Positions 53,224-62,477 of a DNA stretch of 64,000 nucleotides are shown piece after piece. The stretch's first letter is position 1, and every line of letters starts with the position of its first letter. The DNA is from Kribbella qitaiheensis (GTDB lineage: Bacteria > Actinomycetota > Actinomycetes > Propionibacteriales > Kribbellaceae), in NCBI RefSeq assembly GCF_014217565.1, contig NZ_CP043661.1:186001-250000 (forward strand), in the 5' to 3' direction. Under the pieces are notes generated by a model, which saw nothing but the letters and a program-made list of their open reading frames with translations, was not told where the DNA came from and did no database searches. The position numbers and the translations under genes are program-made.

Positions 53224-54380
53224 ATTCATATACACCGACCAAGGACGACAAATTCTCGTTCGGACTGTGGACCGTGGGCTGGGAGGGCGTCGACGTCTTC
53301 GGTACCGCGGTCCGCGCCCCGCTCGACCCGGTGCTCGCGGTCGAGAAGCTGGCCGAGCTGGGCGCCGCCGCGATCTCGTTCCACGACGACGACCTGGTGC
53401 CTGACGACGCCAAGCGGCAGCAGACGCTGGAGCGCTTCACCAAGGCCCTCAGCGACACCGGCCTGGTGGTCGAGATGGCCACCACGAACCTGTTCGCCCA
53501 CCCTGTCTTCAAGGACGGTGGCCTGACAGCCAACGACCGCGACGTACGCCGGTACGCGCTGGCGAAGGTCCTGCGAAACGTGGACCTGGCTGCCGAGCTC
53601 GGCGCGAAGACCTATGTGCTGTGGGGCGGCCGGGAAGGCGCCGAGTCAGGTGGCTCCAAGGACGTCCGGTCCGCGCTGGACCGGTACAAGGAGTCGATGG
53701 ACCTGCTGACGGCGTACGTCCGCGAACAGGGCTACGACCTGCGGTTCGCGATCGAGCCGAAGCCGAACGAGCCCCGCGGCGACATCCTGCTGCCGACCAT
53801 CGGGCACGCGATCTCTTTCATCAACGACCTCGCCGATCCAGACCTGGTCGGGATCAACCCCGAGGTTGGGCACGAGCAGATGGCCGGCCTGAACTACGCG
53901 CACGGCATCGCCCAGGCGCTGTGGCACGGCAAGCTGTTCCACATCGACCTCAACGGGCAGCACGGTCCGCGGTTCGACCAGGATCTGCGGTTCGGCGCCG
54001 GCAATCTCCGTGAGGCGTTCTGGACCGTCGACACCCTGCTCGGGTCCGAGGCCCGGCCGGGTTACGACGGCTATGTGCACTTCGACTACAAGCCGCCGCG
54101 CACCGAGGACCTGGACGGCGTCTGGGAGACGGCTCGCGGCTGCATGCGCAACTACCTGATCCTCCGCGAGAAGGTCCAGGCCTTCCGCGCCGATCCAGAA
54201 GTTGTGAAGGCGCTCACCGCGGCCCGGGTCACCGACCTCGCAGTACCGACTCTTGCCGACGGCGAAACGCTGGACGAGTTGCGCAAGGCGACTTATGACC
54301 CGGACGCACTGGCCGAACGTGGCCTCGGCTTCGAGTATCTCGACCAACTGGCGATGGACCACCTGCTCGGCGTTCGCTGA
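53220..54380 (+). CDS. xylA: Xylose isomerase (class I)
   Basis: A 386-residue enzyme converting D-xylose to D-xylulose. It is of the actinobacterial class I type: [16 protein letters not shown], catalytic His55 in SFHDDDLVP, metal ligand Glu179 and catalytic Lys181 in [16 protein letters not shown], Glu215/His218 in NPEVGHEQM, and the metal-binding Asp in HIDLNGQHG. It ends [11 protein letters not shown] as in Streptomyces enzymes. It needs two divalent metal ions. No xylulokinase gene is in the window. Two hairpins (54451-54494) lie behind it. Confidence 0.95.
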   Translation: MNSYTPTKDDKFSFGLWTVGWEGVDVFGTAVRAPLDPVLAVEKLAELGAAAISFHDDDLVPDDAKRQQTLERFTKALSDTGLVVEMATTNLFAHPVFKDGGLTANDRDVRRYALAKVLRNVDLAAELGAKTYVLWGGREGAESGGSKDVRSALDRYKESMDLLTAYVREQGYDLRFAIEPKPNEPRGDILLPTIGHAISFINDLADPDLVGINPEVGHEQMAGLNYAHGIAQALWHGKLFHIDLNGQHGPRFDQDLRFGAGNLREAFWTVDTLLGSEARPGYDGYVHFDYKPPRTEDLDGVWETARGCMRNYLILREKVQAFRADPEVVKALTAARVTDLAVPTLADGETLDELRKATYDPDALAERGLGFEYLDQLAMDHLLGVR

Positions 54381-54450
54381 GCAGTTCTCCCGCGCAGGGC
54401 AGAGCACGGGAACCGCAGTAGCTGAACTGGCACTACCAGGGCCGAAAGAT

Positions 54451-54494
54451 CCAGGGACCCGCCCTGGAACCCGCCCGGTGCTCCGGCACCGGGC
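54451..54494 (+). terminator. Tandem hairpins behind xylA
   Basis: CCAGGG/CCCTGG (54451-54467) and GCCCGGTGC/GCACCGGGC (54473-54494, 4-nt loop). They probably stop or attenuate transcription from the xylose genes before the large secreted-protein gene, whose ATG is 45 bp further on. No separate promoter was recognised in the remaining gap. Confidence 0.6.
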
Positions 54495-54538
54495 ACAGAT
54501 GGAGCGCGCGCCTTATCCGACCCATGAGGAGCAACCCC

Positions 54539-57500
54539 ATGATCCAGCTACGCCGGCACGGAACGCTCATCCGTGCCCTCGTGCTCGCCCTGATCGCCGC
54601 GTTGGCGATCCCCTTGTCAGCGACACTTCCCGCGCAGGCCCATCCCGGGCACGGGGACGAGACCTTCAACGCGCTGATCTTCAGCAAGACCGCCGGCTTC
54701 CGGCACGACGCGATCCCGGCCGGGATCCAGGCGATCAAGGACCTCGCCGCCGGCAACAACTTCACCGTCACCGCGACCGAGGACGCGGCGATGTTCAACG
54801 ACACCGAGCTGGCGAAGTACGAGGTCGTCATCTGGCTGTCCACCACCGGTGACGTGCTGAACGCGGACCAGCAGGCGGCGTTCGAGCGCTACATCCGCAA
54901 CGGCGGCGGCTATGCGGGCGTCCACTCGGCTTCGGACACGGAGTACGACTGGCCCTGGTACGGCAAGCTCGTCGGCGCGTACTTCGACAGCCACCCGGCC
55001 GGTACGCCGAACGCGACCGTGAAGGTCGAGGACCACGCGCACCCGTCCACCAAGGATCTGCCGACCACCTGGCCACGCACCGACGAGTGGTACAACTACC
55101 GGACCAATCCGCGCGGAGCAGTTCACGTGCTCGCGTCGCTCGACGAGTCGACGTACACGGGCGGGAACATGGGCGTCGAGCACCCGATCGCGTGGTGCCA
55201 GGACTACGACGGCGGCCGCGCCTGGTACACCGGCATGGGCCACACGATCGAGTCGTACTCCGATCCGGCGTTCCGCGAGCACCTGCTCGGCGGGATCAAG
55301 ACGGCGGCGGGCGTGGAGCCGGCCGACTGTGGCGCCTCGCTGGATGCCGGCTACGAGAAGGTCACGCTGGACGACAACACCTCCAACCCGATGGAGCTGT
55401 CGATCGCCGATGACGGCCGGGTCTTCTATATCGACCGCAACGGCGCCGTGAAGATCGTCAAGACCAACGGCACCGTCGTCACCGCGGCCACCCTGGACGT
55501 CTACACCGGCCAGGAGTTCGGCCTGCTCGGGATCGCGCTCGACCCCGCGTTCGCCACCAACGGCTTCATCTATCTCTACTACTCGCCGACCGGATCCGAT
55601 ACCTACGACAAGGTGTCCAGATTCAAGCTCACCGGGGACACCCTCGATCTGGCCAGTGAGAAACAGGTCCTGCGGATCGACACCCAGCGCGAACAGTGTT
55701 GCCACGCGGGTGGCGCACTCGAGTTCGATGGCCAGGGCAACCTTTTCGTCGCCACCGGCGACAACAGCAACCCGTTCGACTCGGACGGCTACGCGCCGCT
55801 CGACGAGCGCGGCGGCCGCTCGGCCTGGGACTCCCAGCGCAGCGCGGCGAACAGCAACGTGCTGAACGGCAAGGTGCTCCGGATCCACCCGGAGGCGGAC
55901 GGCACCTACACGGTCCCGTCGGGCAACCTGTTCGCGGCCGGTACGGCGAAGACCCGTCCCGAGATCTACGCGATGGGTTTCCGCAACCCGTTCCGGATCG
56001 GCATCGACCCGACCACCAACCACCTCTTCGTGGCCGACTACGGCCCGGACGCTGGTCAGTCCTCGCCGACTCGCGGCCCGGACGGCCGGGTGGAGTGGAA
56101 CATCCTCGAGAAGCCCGGCTTCTACGGCTGGCCGTACTGCGTGGGCAACAACACGCCGTACAACGACTTCGACTTCGCCACCGGTACTTCGGGCGCCACG
56201 TTCAACTGCAACGCGCCGGTGAACAACTCGCCCAACAACACGGGCATCACCCAGCTGCCGGCCGCGATCCCCGCGACCATGTGGATGGGCAAGTCGAGTA
56301 CCGGTGTACCGGAGGTCGGTGGCAGTGGCGCACCGATGACGAGTGGCGCGTACAAGTTCAACCCGGACAGCACCTCCGACCGGAAGTGGCCGGAGTACTT
56401 CGACGGCAAGGCCGTGTTCGCCGACTGGAACGACAGCCGGTTGTTCTCGGTGCAACTGAACGACGACCGGACCAAGGTCGCGGACGTCTCCCGGATGCTG
56501 CAGGGGATGAACTTCATCCGGCCGCATGCGTTGCAGTTCGGACCAGACGGTGCCTTGTACGTGATCGAGTGGGGGAGCGGGTTCGGTGGTAACAACGCTG
56601 ACTCCGGCATCTACCGGATCGACTATGTACAGGGGAATCGGGCGCCGATAGCCCAGTTCACGACGGACAAGACCTCCGGCCCGGTGCCACTGGATGTCGC
56701 CTTCGACTCGGCCGGATCACGAGATCCGGACGGGCAGCCGATCACCCTTGCCTGGGACTTCGACGGTGATGGCACGACCGACAGCACCGAGGCGAAGCCG
56801 TCGCACATCTACACCACTCCTGGAGTGTTCACGGCCAGGCTGACCGTGACCGACAGCGATGGCCGGACGGCCGTCTCGAACAAGACGATCACGGCCGGCA
56901 ACACCGCGCCGACGATCACGGTGGACGGCCCGGTCGACGGCGGGTTCTTCGACTTCGGCGACACGATCCACTACAAGGTGACCGTCACGGATCCCGAGGA
57001 CGGCACGATCGACTGCAACGACGTGATCACCCAGCCGGGGCTCGGCCATGACGAGCACGCGCATCCGTACGAGCAGTACCACGGGTGCGAGGGGACCTTC
57101 CCGCTGCCGGGCGACGAGGGCCATGTCGGGGCGAACATCTTCGGCATCGTCACCGTCACGTACACCGACCAGGGCGCGCCGGGCTCGGGCCGGATCACCA
57201 CGCAGAAGGTGATCCAGCTGCAGCCGAAGACGCGCGAGGCGGAGTTCTTCGACGAGACCGGTGGGCCGGGCGCGACTCCCGGCGTACAGGTCGAGGACAC
57301 CGGCGACGTGGCCGGTGGCGGCAAGAACATCGGGTTCATCGAGGACGGCGACTGGTGGGGCTGGAAGCCGACCAACCTGACCGGGATCGACCAGATCCAG
57401 CTGCGCGCGGCCTCGCCCGATGCGGGTGCGACCGTGCAGGTACGGCAGGGTTCGCCGACGGACGGCCCCGTCATAGCGACCATCCAGGTCACGCCGACGG

Positions 57501-59929
57501 GTGCCTGGCAGACGTACGGCAACTTCACGGCACCGGTGAGTGGCGCGTCGTTGGCCAGTGGGCCGCTGTACTTCGTGAAGACGACGGGCCAGCTGAACGT
57601 CAACTGGGTGAAGTTCATCGGCAAGGGCGTGACCGAGAACGAGCGTCCGGCCGTCACTGTGACGGCCTCCACAGTCCAGGGACCTGCGCCGCTGAAGGTG
57701 GACTTCACGGCCGCGGCAACCGATCCCGAGGGTGACCTGCCACTGTCCTACGTCTGGAGCTTCGGCGACGGCGCCACGGCCACGGGCGCTTCCGTGAGCC
57801 ACACCTACACGATTGCCGGCACCCACATGGCGACCGTGAAGGTGACTGACGCCCGCGGTGCCGCCGGTAGCGCGAGTGTCAGCGTCAAGGTGGACGCAAC
57901 CGCTCCACCGACCTGCCTGACCGGCCGATCGGACGGCTTCGACGGTACGTCGGTCAACACGTCCCGCTGGAACTCGATTGTCAGAGGCAACCAGGAACTT
58001 GCCGTCAGCAACGGAAACCTGAATCTGCCGCTGACCGCGACGGACATCTACGGAACCGGCAACACCGGTACGCCGAACCTCGTGCTGCAGTCGCTCCCGG
58101 CAGGCGCCTGGCAGGCGACGACGAAGTTCACCTTGCCGGCCCGTCTCGCTTACCAGCAGGCCGGGTTGATCGTCTACGGCGACGACGACAACTACGCCAA
58201 GATGGTGATCCAGGGCCGGAACACCACCTCCTCGGCCGCGGACCGGGTCTTCCAATTCATTCGCGAGGAGAACGCGGTACCGAACGAGGTCGCGGCGTCG
58301 AACACGGCCAACCTCGGCGCGGACTACCCGGACACCGTCTGGGTGCGGTTCACCAGTGACGGTGTGAACCTGAAGGCGTCGTACAGCGCTGACGGTGCGA
58401 CCTTCACGGAGATGTCGGAGACCAAGCAGCTGGCCGGGATCGCCAACCCGAAGATCGGTCTCTTCGGCCTGGCCAACCGGACCGAGGCATTGCCGATCAC
58501 CGCGCAGTTCGACTACTTCACCATCACCCCGGACGACACCGCCGAGCAGCCCACACCGGATGACGAGTTCACCGGTACGACGCTCGACGCCTGCCGGTGG
58601 TCCGCGAGCGTGCGGCCCGACCCCACGGCGTACCGGGTGACCGGTGACAAACTCGAGATCGACACTGGCAAGGGCGACATCTACCAGGGCACGGCCACGA
58701 ACCCGAAGAACCTGCTGCTGCAGCCGGCTCCCGACGGCAACTGGACGATCGAGACCAAGGTGGACGGGTCGGCCTTCGACGAGGCGTACCAGCAGGCGGG
58801 CCTGATGCTGTACGCCGATGACGCGAACTACGTGAAGTTCGACTTCCTTGCCAGCAACGCACCCGGTGGCACCGTCAGCCGGGGGATCGAGTTGCGCAGC
58901 GAGGTCGCGAACGCGATCGTCGAGCCGGCTCCGAACGCCTCACCGGCACCCACCCAGGGCGTCTGGTACCTGAGGCTGGCCAAGAGCGGGACGACCTTCA
59001 CCGGCTCGTACTCCGCCGACGGCTTCGCCTGGACCGCCTTGCCGGCCGTGACGAACACGGCCGTCGGATCGGCCAAGTTCGGGATCTACGCCTTCGGTGT
59101 GGATCAGGTCGCGTCGAAGACGGCGAAGTTCGACTACTTCAAGCTGGTCAAGGACACGGTGGCGCCGCAGGTCAATCTGTCGCTGAACCCGGGCACGCCG
59201 TCCGGTCTCGGCGGCTGGTGGAACGACGCGGTGGTCGCCACGGCGATGGGTACGGACGATCAGCCCGGTCAGGTCTACCTGGAACGGAAGATCGACGACG
59301 GGGACTGGGCCGAGTACACGGCTCCGATCACCGTGTCGGCCGAGGGCACGCACACCGTGCAGGTCCGGGCGAGTGACACCGCCGGGAACGTCTCGCCGGC
59401 GGAGTCCGTGACGGTCAAGCTCGATCGGAGCGCGCCGAAGGCGACCGTCACCGGGATGACCAGTGGCGGGACGCTCGGGGTGGCCTCCGTGGCGACAGTG
59501 GCCGCGACCGCGACGGACGCGTTGTCCGGAGTGGCCTCGGTAGCGCTGACCGTGGACGGGAAGCCCGTCCCCGCGGGCGGAAAGCTGGACGGCGTGGCAC
59601 TCGGGCTCGGCGCTCACGTGCTCGCCGTCACGACGAAGGACAAGGCCGGCAACACCGCGGTGACCAACGTTCCGTTCACGGTCACCGTGTCGTACGCCGA
59701 AGCCACCAAGCTGGTCGAGCGGTACCGGGTCGCCAAGACGTTGCCATCGGCAACAGCGACGATCCTCAAGGTGCAGCTCGCCCGGGCCGAACAGCAGCAG
59801 ACCCGGGGCCATCGGGCCGTGGCGATCGTCGCCATGAACCTGTTCCTGGCCCAGGCGGCGACGGTCAGCGACGTACCTGCCCGGACGCTGCTGACAGCTG
59901 TGGGTCAGGACCTGTTGGCGAGGATCTGA
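54539..59929 (+). CDS. Giant secreted ThuA / sugar-dehydrogenase-propeller / PKD / CBM protein
   Basis: A 1796-residue exported protein. ATG 54539 follows AGGAG at 54526; ATG 54524 would add five residues. Order: Sec signal (1-35); ThuA domain (~42-255, NALIFSKTAGFRHDAIP, GGGYAGVHSASDTEYDWPWY); PQQ/sorbosone dehydrogenase-like beta-propeller (~275-690, EFGLLGIALDPAF, EIYAMGFRNPFRIG, RPHALQFGPDGALYVIEWG); PKD (~700-790); CBM6-like (~895-1030); PKD (~1035-1115); two concanavalin-like domains (~1125-1335 and ~1340-1540); Ig-like domains to the end. Such ThuA-propeller fusions are known in actinobacteria and planctomycetes; the reaction is unproven, probably oxidation of a polysaccharide-derived sugar. 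Confidence 0.85.
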   Translation: MIQLRRHGTLIRALVLALIAALAIPLSATLPAQAHPGHGDETFNALIFSKTAGFRHDAIPAGIQAIKDLAAGNNFTVTATEDAAMFNDTELAKYEVVIWLSTTGDVLNADQQAAFERYIRNGGGYAGVHSASDTEYDWPWYGKLVGAYFDSHPAGTPNATVKVEDHAHPSTKDLPTTWPRTDEWYNYRTNPRGAVHVLASLDESTYTGGNMGVEHPIAWCQDYDGGRAWYTGMGHTIESYSDPAFREHLLGGIKTAAGVEPADCGASLDAGYEKVTLDDNTSNPMELSIADDGRVFYIDRNGAVKIVKTNGTVVTAATLDVYTGQEFGLLGIALDPAFATNGFIYLYYSPTGSDTYDKVSRFKLTGDTLDLASEKQVLRIDTQREQCCHAGGALEFDGQGNLFVATGDNSNPFDSDGYAPLDERGGRSAWDSQRSAANSNVLNGKVLRIHPEADGTYTVPSGNLFAAGTAKTRPEIYAMGFRNPFRIGIDPTTNHLFVADYGPDAGQSSPTRGPDGRVEWNILEKPGFYGWPYCVGNNTPYNDFDFATGTSGATFNCNAPVNNSPNNTGITQLPAAIPATMWMGKSSTGVPEVGGSGAPMTSGAYKFNPDSTSDRKWPEYFDGKAVFADWNDSRLFSVQLNDDRTKVADVSRMLQGMNFIRPHALQFGPDGALYVIEWGSGFGGNNADSGIYRIDYVQGNRAPIAQFTTDKTSGPVPLDVAFDSAGSRDPDGQPITLAWDFDGDGTTDSTEAKPSHIYTTPGVFTARLTVTDSDGRTAVSNKTITAGNTAPTITVDGPVDGGFFDFGDTIHYKVTVTDPEDGTIDCNDVITQPGLGHDEHAHPYEQYHGCEGTFPLPGDEGHVGANIFGIVTVTYTDQGAPGSGRITTQKVIQLQPKTREAEFFDETGGPGATPGVQVEDTGDVAGGGKNIGFIEDGDWWGWKPTNLTGIDQIQLRAASPDAGATVQVRQGSPTDGPVIATIQVTPTGAWQTYGNFTAPVSGASLASGPLYFVKTTGQLNVNWVKFIGKGVTENERPAVTVTASTVQGPAPLKVDFTAAATDPEGDLPLSYVWSFGDGATATGASVSHTYTIAGTHMATVKVTDARGAAGSASVSVKVDATAPPTCLTGRSDGFDGTSVNTSRWNSIVRGNQELAVSNGNLNLPLTATDIYGTGNTGTPNLVLQSLPAGAWQATTKFTLPARLAYQQAGLIVYGDDDNYAKMVIQGRNTTSSAADRVFQFIREENAVPNEVAASNTANLGADYPDTVWVRFTSDGVNLKASYSADGATFTEMSETKQLAGIANPKIGLFGLANRTEALPITAQFDYFTITPDDTAEQPTPDDEFTGTTLDACRWSASVRPDPTAYRVTGDKLEIDTGKGDIYQGTATNPKNLLLQPAPDGNWTIETKVDGSAFDEAYQQAGLMLYADDANYVKFDFLASNAPGGTVSRGIELRSEVANAIVEPAPNASPAPTQGVWYLRLAKSGTTFTGSYSADGFAWTALPAVTNTAVGSAKFGIYAFGVDQVASKTAKFDYFKLVKDTVAPQVNLSLNPGTPSGLGGWWNDAVVATAMGTDDQPGQVYLERKIDDGDWAEYTAPITVSAEGTHTVQVRASDTAGNVSPAESVTVKLDRSAPKATVTGMTSGGTLGVASVATVAATATDALSGVASVALTVDGKPVPAGGKLDGVALGLGAHVLAVTTKDKAGNTAVTNVPFTVTVSYAEATKLVERYRVAKTLPSATATILKVQLARAEQQQTRGHRAVAIVAMNLFLAQAATVSDVPARTLLTAVGQDLLARI

Positions 59930-59943
59930 CCCGATGACCGTCG

Positions 59944-60049
59944 CCGTGCGAAACCGCATCCTGTCCGACGCGGAGAGGCGTACAGGAGCTCTCGACGGAC
60001 CGGAGTGGTTCGGCCCCGCTCCGGACCCCGGGAGAGCGGTTTCGCACGG
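59944..60049. repeat. MITE-like inverted repeat flanked by TCG
   Basis: CCGTGCGAAACCGC (59944-59957) and GCGGTTTCGCACGG (60036-60049) are perfect 14-bp inverted repeats 78 bp apart; further complementary pieces lie inside (GCTCTC/GAGAGC, CCGGAG/CTCCGG). Both outer ends abut TCG (59941-59943 and 60050-60052), a possible target duplication. A 72-codon open frame (59934-60152) crosses it but looks non-coding. A perfect GC palindrome CCCCGGCGCCGGGG follows at 60081-60094. Confidence 0.6.
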
Positions 60050-60157
60050 TCGGCGGGGGACCGGCTCGTCCGGTCCTCGTCCCCGGCGCCGGGGCCTGCG
60101 CTCCGGTCGCGGCGCCGGGGACACCCGAACACCCGAAGACGAGAAGGAGTAGACGTC

Positions 60158-61159
60158 ATGGCACGACCGATCACCCTGTTCACGGGCCAGTGGGCCGACC
60201 TGCCGTTCGAGGAGGTGGCCCGGCTGGCGTCCGAATGGGGCTACGAAGGCCTGGAGATCGCCTGCTGGGGTGATCATCTGGACGTCCGGAAGGCGGCCGA
60301 GGACGAGTCGTACGTCCGGAACCGGCTGGACATCCTGGCGAAGTACAACCTGAAGGTCTGGACGATCTCCAACCACCTGCTCGGCCAGGCGGTCTGCGAC
60401 GACCCGATCGACCAGCGGCACCAGGCGATCCTGCCCGCGCACATCTGGGGCGACGGGGACGCCGAGGGCGTTCGGCAGCGGGCCGCCGAGGAGATGGCCA
60501 CGACCGCACGGGCCGCCCGGGCGCTCGGGGTGGATGTCGTCGTCGGCTTCACCGGATCGTCGATCTGGAAGACGGTGGCGATGTTCCCGCCGGTACCGCA
60601 GTCGATGGTCGACGCCGGCTACCAGGACTTCGCCGATCGGTGGAACCCGATCCTGGACGTCTTCGACGAGGTCGGCGTCCGGTTCGCGCACGAGGTGCAC
60701 CCGTCGGAGATCGCGTACGACTACTGGTCGACGACCGCCACGCTGGCGGCGATCGGGCACCGCGAGGCCTTCGGCCTGAACTGGGACCCCAGCCATTTCG
60801 TCTGGCAGGACCTCGACCCGGTCGGCTTCCTCTGGGACTTCAAGGACCGGATCTACCACGTCGACTGCAAGGACGCGAAGCGTCAGGTCGGCAACGGCCG
60901 CAACGGCCGGATGGGCTCGCACCTGGCCTGGGGCGACCCGCGGCGCGGCTGGGACTTCGTCTCCACCGGCCACGGCGACGTCCCGTGGGAGGCGTGTTTC
61001 CGGATGCTCAACACGATCGGCTACACCGGCCCGATCTCGGTCGAGTGGGAAGACGCCGGCATGGACCGCCTGGTCGGTGCGGCCGAGGCCCTGCAGTTCG
61101 TCAAGACCCTCGCCTTCGACCCGCCGACCGCGTCCTTCGACGCGGCGTTCTCCTCCTGA
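60158..61159 (+). CDS. TIM-barrel sugar isomerase/epimerase (AP endonuclease 2 family)
   Basis: A 333-residue protein from ATG 60158, preceded by GAAGGAG. Barrel motifs: [61 protein letters not shown] and [13 protein letters not shown], with metal-type Glu/Asp/His ligands. Related enzymes isomerise or epimerise sugars, or cleave 3-keto-glycosides. Its place after a Gfo/Idh/MocA dehydrogenase and a ThuA protein suggests a keto-sugar intermediate (inference). It ends at a perfect 13-bp hairpin. Confidence 0.88.
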   Translation: MARPITLFTGQWADLPFEEVARLASEWGYEGLEIACWGDHLDVRKAAEDESYVRNRLDILAKYNLKVWTISNHLLGQAVCDDPIDQRHQAILPAHIWGDGDAEGVRQRAAEEMATTARAARALGVDVVVGFTGSSIWKTVAMFPPVPQSMVDAGYQDFADRWNPILDVFDEVGVRFAHEVHPSEIAYDYWSTTATLAAIGHREAFGLNWDPSHFVWQDLDPVGFLWDFKDRIYHVDCKDAKRQVGNGRNGRMGSHLAWGDPRRGWDFVSTGHGDVPWEACFRMLNTIGYTGPISVEWEDAGMDRLVGAAEALQFVKTLAFDPPTASFDAAFSS

Positions 61160-61182
61160 GCCGAGCTGAGTCGAGTTGAGTG

Positions 61183-61221
61183 CCTGTGGTGCTGGACCCT
61201 GCTCAAGCCCAGCACCACAGG
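61183..61221. terminator. Bidirectional hairpin terminator
   Basis: CCTGTGGTGCTGG (61183-61195) and CCAGCACCACAGG (61209-61221): perfect 13-bp stem with a 13-nt loop, between the convergent isomerase and DUF1996 genes. Confidence 0.92.
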
Positions 61222-61231
61222 ACATCTCGTA

Positions 61232-62164
61232 CTACGGCCGCCCGGGCAGCCGGTAGTTGTCGCCGAGGACCTGACCCCGGTCGGGCTTGTAGAGGTCGAA
61301 GCCACGCGAGTTGCACTGCAGGCCACCGTTGATGCAGTGGCTCACCAGCGCCGCCAGCGTTTGCGGGTCCCAGGCGTTGAAGAAGTCGTAGTGCCAGGAG
61401 TACCCGCGCCCGCTGGCCAGATGGATCTGGCTCTCGTCGCCGTCAGCGGGGAACGCGATCTTGAACTCGAGCATCGGCAGCGCGACCGGGTGGTCGGCCG
61501 GACAGACGAGGTTGACCGGGTAGGCCATGTGGCTCTTGTGATCGGCGGAGTCCAGGTGGACACCGTCCCAGCAACTCGGCGCCTGGTAGCGGACGTTCAG
61601 CTGGGTCCCGGCCGGGCAGTTCGCCGGGAAGTCCCAGTTGTGCGTGGTGTTGCCGCACTCCCAGCCCTCGACGGCACCGGGTGCGGTCCGGAACTGTTCC
61701 TGGGTCGCGGCCGGGCTGCCGACGACGAACCGGATGCCTGGCGGGAACGGACGGACGTCCTGGTACCGCAGGATGCCCGACTTGTAGTAGATGGTCTGCG
61801 CCCAGGTCTGGATGATCGGCTGGTCGCCCCGGAACATGGTCGGCCACCAGTACGCCGAGTTGTCGTCCGGATTGAGGCAGGTGTTCGTGTACGGTCCGGT
61901 CGCGGTCAGCGACTCGAACGTGGTCGCTGCGTTCGTGCTGGTGTTGCCCACGAAGCTGTGTTCGTGGGAGGCGCCCGGCATGTTCGGGAACACGATCGGG
62001 TCGTTGGTCGCGCGGTGATGGACCGTGCAGTTCACCTGGAACTCATGGTGCGTGACCAGGTTGTCGGCCTGGGCGGAGTTACCGGTCGCGGCTGTCAGCA
62101 GCGCGGCCAGGGTGAGGGCGGCGATGCCGCCGGCGGACAGGACTTTCTTCCTTTTCTTGAACAC
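61232..62164 (-). CDS. Secreted DUF1996 protein
   Basis: A 310-residue protein with a Sec signal (MFKKRKKVLSAGGIAALTLAALLTAATG cleaved before DNLV; shown as KKRKKVLSAGGIAALTLAAL). The mature part is DUF1996: QVNCTVHHRATNDPIVFPNM, ASHEHSFVGNTS, SAYWWPTMF, PSCWDGVHLDSADHKSHMAY, YSWHYDFFNAWD. Conserved His and Cys suggest a metal site and disulphides. The family, common in fungi and actinobacteria, has no firmly known activity. It is divergent from a secreted discoidin-GH gene, and both promoters hold the same type of LacI box, so the two proteins probably act on one substrate. Confidence 0.87.
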   Translation of the reverse strand: MFKKRKKVLSAGGIAALTLAALLTAATGNSAQADNLVTHHEFQVNCTVHHRATNDPIVFPNMPGASHEHSFVGNTSTNAATTFESLTATGPYTNTCLNPDDNSAYWWPTMFRGDQPIIQTWAQTIYYKSGILRYQDVRPFPPGIRFVVGSPAATQEQFRTAPGAVEGWECGNTTHNWDFPANCPAGTQLNVRYQAPSCWDGVHLDSADHKSHMAYPVNLVCPADHPVALPMLEFKIAFPADGDESQIHLASGRGYSWHYDFFNAWDPQTLAALVSHCINGGLQCNSRGFDLYKPDRGQVLGDNYRLPGRP

Positions 62165-62250
62165 GGAGCTCCTCCTGTCGAGGGATTCCGCGGGGCGGCG
62201 GCCATCTTCTTTCGACTACAGCGGCTGGCCCGCGGTGGGACACATCGCGG

Positions 62251-62297
62251 GAGAGCGCTCTCTGGAACAGCCTCATCCCGGCCCTGCCCGGTGTCAA
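62251..62297 (-). promoter_or_regulatory. Leftward promoter with LacI box (DUF1996)
   Basis: Minus strand: -35 TTGACA (62292-62297), 17 bp, GAGGCT (62269-62274) as weak -10, then the perfect palindrome GAGAGCGCTCTC (62251-62262). The core AGCGCT matches LacI/CebR-type boxes of actinobacteria. Confidence 0.72.
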
Positions 62298-62337
62298 GAG
62301 CGCCCCGGTTCCGGAACCGGCTGAGCGTGACGAGGCG

Positions 62338-62390
62338 TTGACAAGGAGGCAACGCAGCCGTAACCATCAGCTCACGAGAGAGCGCTCTCT
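62338..62390 (+). promoter_or_regulatory. Rightward promoter with LacI box (discoidin-GH)
   Basis: Plus strand: -35 TTGACA (62338-62343), 17 bp, TAACCA (62361-62366), then AGAGAGCGCTCTCT (62377-62390), a perfect 14-bp palindrome sharing its core with the box at 62251. The gene starts 88 bp later. Confidence 0.78.
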
Positions 62391-62477
62391 GATCTCTCGG
62401 CCACCGGCAACCCACCCCTGTCCCGTGCCGGTCGCTGTGCCGAACCGCCCCTCATGCACACAGCGAGGAGTACCCCG

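Noticed and set aside
53220..54380. Xylose isomerase gene being merely a generic TIM-barrel epimerase
   Set aside because: All class I catalytic and metal motifs and the typical C-terminal ending are present, so true XylA is much more likely.
59934..60152. A 72-codon gene after the giant protein
   Set aside because: It runs through the inverted repeat, is Arg/Gly/Pro-rich and has no ribosome site; it is probably a chance frame.
58940..61225. Long minus-strand open frame across the giant gene and the isomerase
   Set aside because: It spans two clearly coding plus-strand genes and an inverted repeat; it is a composition artefact.
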